Source: Lineolata rhizophorae (Eukaryota; Ascomycota; Dothideomycetes; Lineolatales; Lineolataceae). From it: 64,000 nt of DNA. The translations under genes and the position numbers were made by a program. The stretch lies in NCBI GenBank assembly GCA_010093515.1, contig MU001683.1, forward strand, positions 137,262 through 201,261. Reading direction: 5' to 3'. Every line of letters begins with the position of its first letter. Positions within the stretch are counted from its first letter, which is position 1. Positions 57,016 to 64,000 of the stretch are shown piece by piece. Below the pieces are notes generated by a model. The model was not told the DNA's origin, made no database searches, and worked only from the letters and a program-made list of their open reading frames with translations.

Positions 57016-57998
57016 GGTAAGCTGCTTCTCGTGATGCGTGTGATGTTGTTTTAGTGCCTTTTGTGGGGATCTTGACGAGACGCGCCTGAAACTTTGCGTA
57101 GTCCAAAGACAAGCAGAAAGTCTGTGAAAGAAAGTGCTGTCACGTTCGTCTAGCTTGCAAACCGCAACAGACGAGAGGACGGTGAGCAAGAACGGGTTGG
57201 TGATGGTAGGCAGCAGAAGAAGGTTGAAGTGCGCAGAAGAAAACAGGTGAAAGAAGCGAGTTATGTGCGCGCGTCTAGCAACACATTCAAGTCAGGCAAG
57301 GACTTCGGGACGGAGGCAAAAAAGTATATCCGGCCGGCCTCCCAGCAAGTCCAGCCTAGTGGGCCGGTATCGGCAGTCTAGTAGTACTGATAGTCTCTCG
57401 AAGGTAACGTATTGGCTGCAGAGTATCAGATGCAGGCTCACTTGCAGTAGGTAGGGCTATTAGCTCTTAGAAACGGACATACCTGTCACGTGCAGAGAGC
57501 GTGTGCTCCATGTCATGATCTATCCAACCCGTTGAGATGTTTGGAAAGATTCTCAACTATGCTAGCTTGGCCTAACAGAACAATCCCAACACCTAAAAGC
57601 ACCATGAGACCTGCACTTAGAGGTCTTAGCTTATAGAGGCTGCGTCTGCCACAATAAATCATCCGTAGAAAGATATCAAATTCAAAGAAAGCTCGGTAGT
57701 CGAACAGTAGTCGAACACTACACTTGTTATACAGGACAAAGATGATGCCAACGCTGGGAACCATTGTGAGATGAATGGATCCCGCACCATGCTGCTTATG
57801 CATCCATGGACTCCAGAAATAAGAAAAAAGCATTCGCCCTACCATAATCCTACAGAGCAATGAACTAGCCCGCCATTACGCCTTGCCTTGCCCATCGCCA
57901 AATTCTATCATGCAGCTTGCTCCATGCAGCCCGCATAATCCCTATGATCCCTACCTCAAAGCTATTCAACCGCATACCCATCAACCCCCACGAAGCCC
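57016..57998. other. Intergenic region Pfs2 3' end to Cys-motif gene promoter
   Basis: 983 bases between two minus-strand genes. A 115-codon minus frame at 57513-57860 is hydrophobic but has no similarity that I recognise, and its AT-rich composition differs from the local genes. I treat it as unproven. The part next to 57015 is the promoter and leader of the Cys-motif protein. Confidence 0.5.
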
Positions 57999-58344
57999 CT
58001 ACCGCCTAAACTTCGACCTCTTCAACTCCTCCTGCAAACTCTCCTTCTGACTCGGCAGTGGTCCTCTCTTCCTCACTCCACCCGCGCTACCACTACCACC
58101 ACCATTCCCACCGCCCCCACCATCATGTCCGCTAGCACCACCGACTCCCAATCCCGGAAACCCGCCCGCTCCACCTGCCGCAGGCGGCGGCACTAGTCCC
58201 GGCGGCAGCCCCGAAGGCGGCACCCCGCCCGGAGGAAATCCGCCCGGCGGCGGTGGCGGCGGCAGCTGCCCGCCGAACATCTCGGCCAACTTCGCAAGAT
58301 CGATCTGGCTATGGTCCACTCCAGGCGGCAAGGGGAAGCCCGGG

Positions 58345-58375
<31 letters not shown>

Positions 58376-58465
58376 GATGTGCGCCCGCCGCGCTCGGGGG
58401 CAGCGGCGGGATAGGCGGGGGCGGAACGCCCGAATGCGGGACACCACCCGCCGACGAGAGGGCGT

Positions 58466-58503
<38 letters not shown>

Positions 58504-60379
58504 ACGGGCGCCGCGCCGCCGATGCCGGGCAGTTGCGGGAAGCCGTTCGCGGCGGCGGCCGAGATGCCCGGCAGGCCGGGGACGACGGGCGTCTTGACGG
58601 GCATCTTTTGTTCGACGAGGCCGTCGGCCTCGTCCTGCTCCTCCTGCTCCTCCTCCTCCCGCCAGAAGCGGTGGCCCTCGCGGCGGGACCACGTGCCCTG
58701 GACTTCGGCGGCCGCTTGCCCGATGTGGTAGCGGTCGTTGAAGCAGTTGACGTCGCCGGGCCGTGGACGGGTCCAGAAGCGCGTGAGGCGGTCATTGGAG
58801 CCAGACGCGAGGATGTGGCCCAGCGGGTGCCAGTCGAGGCTCCAGATGACGTAGTCGTGCGCGTAAGGGATCCGGTGCGCGGGCCAGATGGACTGAGAGG
58901 GCGCGTTGGCGGGATCCGGCGTGTCGTAGGGACACATCACGGCGTCGACATTGGGCGGCGTGTTGGGCTCATCGAGGAGGTAGTGGAAGATAGCACCGTC
59001 GTGCGAGGCTGTGGAGAGGAGGTTCTTGTGGATCGGGTGCCAGGCCAGCGTCGCGATGTCCTTCTCGTGGCCTTTAAGAAGGAGCACGTCGCGCATCATG
59101 CGCAGGTCAAATATACGGCCTGTAGTATCACGCGCGCTCGTCGCTAGAAGGTTGCCCTGGTTGGGCTCGAAGAGGGTTTTGGTGATGGTATTCTTGTGGC
59201 TATGCAGCGTGGTCAGGCACCGGCCAGTGCGCGGATCCCATAGTTTGATCTGATGATCCTTGGAACCTGACACTAGCAGTCCTTTAGTAGGGTGCCAATC
59301 GACTGTCTTCGCTTCCCATCCGTGGCCTGTAAGCGTAGATTCCTCAATGCCACCCGCAAAATCGAAAATCTTGAGTGAAGCATCGTCCGAGGCGGTAACA
59401 AACTTGGCATCTGTGGGCGCAAAAGCGAGTTCACGGATGGGTTCGCTGTGTGCTTGGATGGCCTTCACGTTGTTGAAATTGGGCTGCCAGTACTTGATGA
59501 CACCGTCCGAGTCGGCGGAGATGAGCCAGTCGCCAGTGTGAGAGTAACGAGCGGCACGAATGACAGAATCGTGTGCCTGGATAAAGGTTAGGATATGCCT
59601 GCGATTGCCAGTTAAAACGGATGGTATGCATTGACAAACCTGCATGATAGTCTCGAAGTTGAACCCCATTCCGTTCCAAAGCGTGAACTCTCCGCTCGTC
59701 GAGGCTGTGAGTAGACGGCGACCTTCTGGAGTCCATAGTACTACGTTGATTGGGTGCTTAATCTTGTTAAGCGAGGAATGCAGGTGCTTTGCCGGTATCG
59801 AGTCTACAGCGTATCCGGGTCTAGCCGCAGGCGGTAGCATCTATATCGAAAGGTTAGACAGTGACCACCTCTCGCGAGGGCCTAGGATACTAACGTCGAC
59901 GATGTAGCTCGCACTCGGCCGCTCCACTTCGCGATAGCCATCTCCGAATGAAGACTTGTAATTTGGCCGGCGATTGCGCATCCACTGCACGAATGTGGAG
60001 CCATAGTCGGTCACGGGTCCTATTGCTAAGTTAGCGCTCCAGTGGAAACCATGTTTTGGGCAAACCACGGAACCAAAATTGCGCCTGCGAATATCTGGGT
60101 CGGAAAGGTAGAATGCCAATGATGCCAATACTAGAATTAAAAGTAGAAAAGTCAAAGGGAAAAAAAGAAAGAGAACAAAATTGCGGAGAAAAGCAAACGT
60201 ACAATGGACACAAAAGATATAAATGTAGTCGAGCTGTGACGAAAGAGTCCAAACCAGCTCAAGAAAAGGAGGCCCGGAAGCCATGGCTGATACATACTTC
60301 GAGGTCTGCGCATGACTCCTCCACCGGCGTCAAAACTGGCCTGGTAGGGCTGGGACGGTTGTCCGTGCTCGCGCTCCAT
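57999..60379 (-). CDS. PFS2: Polyadenylation factor subunit Pfs2, WD40 with polyproline tail
   Basis: WD40 subunit of the nuclear cleavage and polyadenylation factor, a scaffold for mRNA 3'-end processing. Four exons on the minus strand (60379-60298, 60019-59895, 59840-59640 and 59576-57999) give 661 residues; the first intron is 278 nt. The joined N-terminus reads [61 protein letters not shown] and [34 protein letters not shown] follow, as in fungal Pfs2. Seven WD repeats run to about residue 420 ([60 protein letters not shown]). The C-terminal 200 residues are polyproline blocks alternating with Gly-rich segments and end [14 protein letters not shown]. The third intron (63 nt) is in frame and stop-free, so naive calling reads through it. 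Confidence 0.94.
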
Positions 60380-61224
60380 CGCGGTGAGGCGCGTGAGACT
60401 GTATCCAGAAAAGCAGAGATTGCTCAAAGAGACGCCCGCTTAGCCGATTAGGGCCGCTTCATCGACGGAGAAGACGCCAGAGAAGGAGCATGGACAGTAT
60501 TGGCGTCCAAAGACAAGAATGTTTATTGCTCACACGACAAAGCCCTTCAAGGCGGGCCAACGCGCGCAAAACCCCGACGGAGGTTGTCGCGCCTTCGGAA
60601 CGGGATCGGGCCGAGGCCGCCAGGGACAAGGGGAGCTTGCAGCCACAGTTCAACACGAGCCACAGCTCCTCGCGCCACAGATGCCAACACCAGAACGCCC
60701 ACCACGTGATGGACCAGCCACCTGCTGGAATGGACCGCCCCCGCCACGTGCAACGCGATTGGCCCTTCGTTCCTCGCGGGGAACCTGCTGTTTGCCGTCC
60801 GCTGGCCTGATCGACGCGCCGCTTACACCCACGCAGCAAAAGGCCCCGCCGCACGCCCCCGCCGCTTTTTTTCCGCTGGGGATTCAACATTCTGCGGCCG
60901 AAGCTCTCGCGCGCCCACCGGCAGCAATGGCATGCACGCCAATCTTCGGTGCCAGCTCCGCCTCCGCTGGATGAGCGGTTGGCCGGAAGCGGTGTCCAGG
61001 CCTGCAATTGGGATTTGTCTCTACTTCCAACCCCGCCGTCCCCTCTTCCTCCTTCAAGTCGACGACCAGCTCCGTCCGCACGATCCATCGTATTTCTTTC
61101 TCGCGGTCTCCTTCCCTCTCGTGTCATCCAGCTTTCGAGGCTTGGCACCGTGGCGTCACTGGGCGGATTAGGCTCGCCGCTAGCAGCCAGACCTTCGCCG
61201 CCGCTCTGAGAACACCAAACCGCC
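60380..61224. promoter_or_regulatory. Shared upstream region of Pfs2 and DGAT1
   Basis: 845 bases between two divergent start codons. It contains two CACGTG E-box sites (60703-60708 and 60745-60750) and an inverted CCAAT box (ATTGG, 60758-60762) within 60 bases. CACGTG sites are known targets of bHLH regulators in fungi, and CCAAT of the Hap complex; use here is inference. The long minus frame at 60459-61529 runs across this region and the start of DGAT1 and is a shadow. Confidence 0.6.
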
Positions 61225-63030
61225 ATGGCAACTCTCATTGACACTGCTACCACCACCGGGCTCGACGTTCCGGGCAGCAATGGGCCAATGGACGCACAGG
61301 CTGTTCCTTCTTCACCATCGCCGCAGCCAATGTCCCAGCAAAATGGGCAGGCTCGCACGACTAAACACGAGCGGCAGCCGTCGCGGAGCATGCAGTACAG
61401 GCACATTTTCCCTGTGCATACGGTCTCGAGGACGTCTTGTCTGAGCCACGAGGCGCCAGTCACACCGAGCTTCGTTGGCTTCCGCAACCTTATGGTTCTC
61501 TCGCTGCTAGTTTCTAATTTACGCCTCATGATTGAGAACTTCCGTAAGGTGCGTGCTTATTACTTCACCTAAGGCGTGCTATTGTAGTTGAAGCTTTTGA
61601 CAAAATCCGTTTTTGATCCTTTTCAACCTTTCGCCTTCTCATTCGCGTTTGCTGGCATGTGAAACCGCTCACCCAGTCCGATTCAAACAGTACGGCGTCC
61701 TCATCTGCCTCCGCTGCCACGACTACCGCCGGCAAGACGTCCTGTACGGCGTGCTCCTCTACCTCCTCGTACCATGTCACCTCTTCGTAGCCTACATCAT
61801 CGAGCTGGCGGCCGCCCAACAAGCTCGCAGCGCCGTTGCGCGCGCCAAGCGCGACGAGTCCAGCGGCAGCCCGCAGGCGGCGGCGGCGACGCAGCGGCGG
61901 CAGCGGCGCGGGTTCCGCGGCACGACGTGGTGGCTCATTGCCTTCGCGCACGGCGTCAACGCGACGCTGAACCTCATCATGGCCAGCGCCGTCGTGTACT
62001 ACCAGATCCACCACCCTGGCATCGGCACCCTGTGCGAGCTGCACGCCATCATCGTCTGGCTCAAGACGTGCTCATACGCCTTCACCAACCGCGACCTACG
62101 CGACGCCTTGCTCTCGCCCTCGCCCTCGGACCGCCCCCCTATCCCGGAGATTTATAAGGCCTGCCCTTACCCTAATAACATCACCCTCCGTAACTTGACG
62201 TACTTCTGGTGGGCTCCCACGCTTGTCTACCAACCCGTTTACCCGCGCACGGACAAGGTGCGCTGGGCCTTCGTCCTGAAGCGCATGTGCGAGGTGGGCG
62301 TGCTCGCCATCGCCATCTGGATCGCGTCGGCGCAGTACGCGGCGCCGCTGCTGCAGAACTCTCTGCCTAAGATGTCGACGCTGGACGTCGTGTCCATCCT
62401 CGAGCGCATCATGAAGCTGTCCACCATTTCGCTCTTCTGCTGGCTCGCCGGCTTCTTCGCCTTCTTCCACTCCTTCCTGAACGCCCTAGCCGAGATGCTA
62501 AGGTTTGGCGACAGAGAGTATTACTCGGATTGGTGGAATGCGAGCAGCGTGAGGGATTATTGGACTATGTGGAATAAGCCTGTCTATCATTTCATGCGGA
62601 GACATGTGTATGTGCCATTGGTCGGGAGGGGCATGCCGAAGACGGTGGCGCAGGTTGTTGTGTTTATTTTCTCGGGTGTTCTACATGAGTTGGTGGTAGG
62701 CGTGCCGACGCACAATGTCATTGGTGAGTCGGGCCATCCACTATCGCCGTTACCCCTTTCCTAGCATTTCCTTTCGAAGGCGTCGAACATTGACACAGGT
62801 CTGGTCTAGGCGTCGCATTCCTCGGCATGGTCCTCCAGCTCCCGCTCATCTTCATCACCGACACCGTCCAGTCTCTACTTAAAAAGGGCAGCTTCATCTC
62901 CGGCAATGCTACTGGCAACATCATCTTTTGGATCAGCTTCTGTCTCGTCGGCCAGCCGCTCGCTGCTCTGCTGTATTTCTTCGCTTGGCAAGCCAAGTAT
63001 GGGAGCGTGAGCAAGGGGGTGTTTGCGTAG
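61225..63030 (+). CDS. DGAT1: Diacylglycerol O-acyltransferase, MBOAT (DGAT1) type
   Basis: Endoplasmic-reticulum acyltransferase of the MBOAT family making triacylglycerol from diacylglycerol and acyl-CoA; sterol acyltransferase is the nearest alternative. Three exons (61225-61548, 61691-62723 and 62810-63030) give 525 residues. The disordered N-terminus is followed by RNLMVLSLLVSNLRLMIENFRK joined to YGVLICLRCHDYRRQDV, as in DGAT1. About nine hydrophobic segments are visible. TYFWWAPTLVYQPVYPRT is the DGAT1-specific segment; ARE-type sterol enzymes differ there. YYSDWWN (385-391) is the acyl-CoA signature, and H440 in VLHEL is the catalytic histidine. The C-terminus ends AWQAKYGSVSKGVFA. 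Nothing essential is missing. A charged, Gln/Ala-rich loop lies after the second membrane span. The gene is divergent from Pfs2. Confidence 0.93.
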
Positions 63031-63607
63031 ATTGTGCGGTATATATTATCGTAGGTGAGTGTTCCATCCTAGTCAAGGGAGTTAAAAGGCTATTGGAGCT
63101 TTGGACGGGTTATCGGGGTGGAATGGAAGGTAATGGGATCTACAAAATGTGGCGTAACACACAAGGGGACCTGCCTGTTGGATATTGGCGCGATCTACAT
63201 TCAATTGGTGTTTTATTTATGGGTTAAAGAACGATGTTTTCTCAACAGTCTTGAATATGATAGCATGAAAAACACCGAATGAACAACCTTTTTGCGTAAC
63301 AAGCTTCTTTATTGTTTCGAGTTAGCATAATGTTGGACGCGTGGGACCTCTAAAGTCATTTACCTTTGCTATCCCCACAAAACTCTGGGTTTGATCGAAG
63401 TGCAACTGGTGAGTAGATAATGTAGGTTTTCTTAACTTAAAGTCCTAGCTTTCGAGTTCTTACTGTTGCCTCCTGGGTCGACTAGGATAATAATCATGCC
63501 CGCTGGCGCACTTGGAATACATTGCCCCATTTGTATCTTCATACCCGATACAGAATAGCGCCTACCGGGTACCGGAACTACGATTATAGCATTCTGTCCC
63601 TTCGTAC
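63031..63607. other. Convergent 3' region DGAT1 / alcohol dehydrogenase
   Basis: 577 bases, AT-rich, between convergent stop codons; both 3' UTRs. No gene, RNA or repeat supported. Confidence 0.55.
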
Positions 63608-64000
63608 TCATGCCCCTCCTGCTTCCGGCCCACGAATAATGACCTTAATCGCCCCGCTCTTCAGACCCGCCTCCGCTTCAAACGCCTTCCTCACCTCCTT
63701 TAGTCCAAACCGATGCGTAACGAAACCCTTAGTGCCACCCACCATGCCGCTGTCCAAGACTCCGATCGCCCTCGACCACATATTCACATACCTCTGCTGG
63801 AACTTCACCTCGACCTCCCGCCCACTCAACCGCATAAACGACACCTCCATCCTATCTCTCCAGGCCCCAACCACGAAACCCCCCCCCCCCCCCCCCAACC
63901 TCGCCGCATCCCACACGCGCCACCACGAGCGGGCCACGCGCCCGCCCGCCCGCCTCGCAGCACCTGCTCCCGACCAGCCTAGCGGGGCCCGTGCCGTGCA
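63608..64000 (-). CDS. Zinc-type alcohol/polyol dehydrogenase, C-terminal end (cut by window edge)
   Basis: Only the C-terminal part lies in the window; the gene continues beyond 64000. The readable end shows VVGAWRDRMEVSFMRLSGREVEVKFQQRYVNMWSRAIGVLDSGMV, then THRFGLKEVRKAFEAEAGLKSGAIKVIIRGPE. This is the typical tail of medium-chain zinc dehydrogenases of the sorbitol/xylitol dehydrogenase group: REVxxxFQxRYxNxWxRAI, then KSGAIKV. Such enzymes oxidise polyols with NAD. Just upstream lies an 18-base C run (G on the coding strand), read as a string of Gly where the Rossmann strand GGxVVxVG is expected. The frame before that run is uncertain, so I do not trust the translation upstream of 63897. 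The zinc and cofactor motifs fall outside the window. Confidence 0.78.
   Translation of the reverse strand, partial: CTARAPLGWSGAGAARRAGGRVARSWWRVWDAARLGGGGGGFVVGAWRDRMEVSFMRLSGREVEVKFQQRYVNMWSRAIGVLDSGMVGGTKGFVTHRFGLKEVRKAFEAEAGLKSGAIKVIIRGPEAGGA
63879..63896. repeat. 18-base C homopolymer
   Basis: An uninterrupted run of 18 C on the plus strand inside the alcohol dehydrogenase gene. Such runs are hotspots for slippage and for sequencing length errors. Confidence 0.9.

Noticed and set aside
57513-57860. 115-codon hydrophobic minus frame
   Set aside because: AT-rich composition unlike local genes, no recognisable family and no splice context; hydrophobicity follows from T-rich codons.
60459-61529. 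356-codon minus frame between Pfs2 and DGAT1
   Set aside because: Overlaps the shared promoter and the antisense of DGAT1 exon 1; Arg/Gly/Trp-rich with no motif.
1-64000. Search for CRISPR arrays, biosynthetic gene cluster, rRNA and intact transposons
   Set aside because: No spaced direct-repeat array, no synthase or P450/transporter grouping, no rRNA sequence and no reverse transcriptase or transposase motif was found.

Overview
The window comes from the nuclear genome of a filamentous ascomycete (Pezizomycotina). Genes are GC-rich and are interrupted by short introns, mostly 50-90 bases, with GT donors, CTAAC/CTGAC-like branch sites and YAG acceptors. The proteins are typical fungal orthologues (Set9, Sds22, Tim23, Snx41, Med22, Pfs2, GT69/CAP59, ZIP). 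I could not assign a class or genus from sequence alone. Exon structures given below are mine, built by matching splice signals to reading-frame continuity and known family sequences.

Layout, left to right: an SDR oxidoreductase (-); about 6.1 kb without genes, with lower GC and one local tandem duplication; an NmrA-like reductase (+); mitochondrial ribosomal protein uL14m (-) divergent from the histone H4K20 methyltransferase Set9 (+); the PP1 regulator Sds22 (+); a membrane-anchored carboxylesterase (+); the large Trm732/THADA-type HEAT protein (-) divergent from TIM23 (+); an unrecognised fungal protein (+); a GT69 (CAP59/CMT1-like) glycosyltransferase (-); then roughly 6.3 kb of gene-poor sequence holding simple repeats and a decayed or poorly modelled PD-(D/E)XK nuclease-like gene (-).

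The right half holds a 993-residue low-complexity protein with 16 PQGF-type hexapeptide repeats and a C-terminal RRM-like region (+); a ZIP zinc transporter of the Zrt3 type (+); a small unrecognised membrane protein (+); sorting nexin Snx41 (+); Mediator subunit Med22 (+); dihydrofolate reductase with unusual low-complexity insertions (+); a large disordered protein ending in a Cys-rich zinc-binding motif (-); polyadenylation factor Pfs2 with a polyproline tail (-) divergent from a DGAT1-type MBOAT acyltransferase (+); and the C-terminal end of a zinc alcohol dehydrogenase (-) cut by the window edge.

The genes are mostly housekeeping and do not form one pathway: there is no biosynthetic cluster, CRISPR array, rRNA or convincing tRNA, and no intact transposon. 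Three head-to-head pairs (uL14m/Set9, Trm732/TIM23, Pfs2/DGAT1) probably share promoter regions. The least explained items are the PQGF-repeat/RRM-like protein, the DHFR insertions, the PD-(D/E)XK remnant and the gene-free blocks. I found nothing I would call a new multi-gene system.
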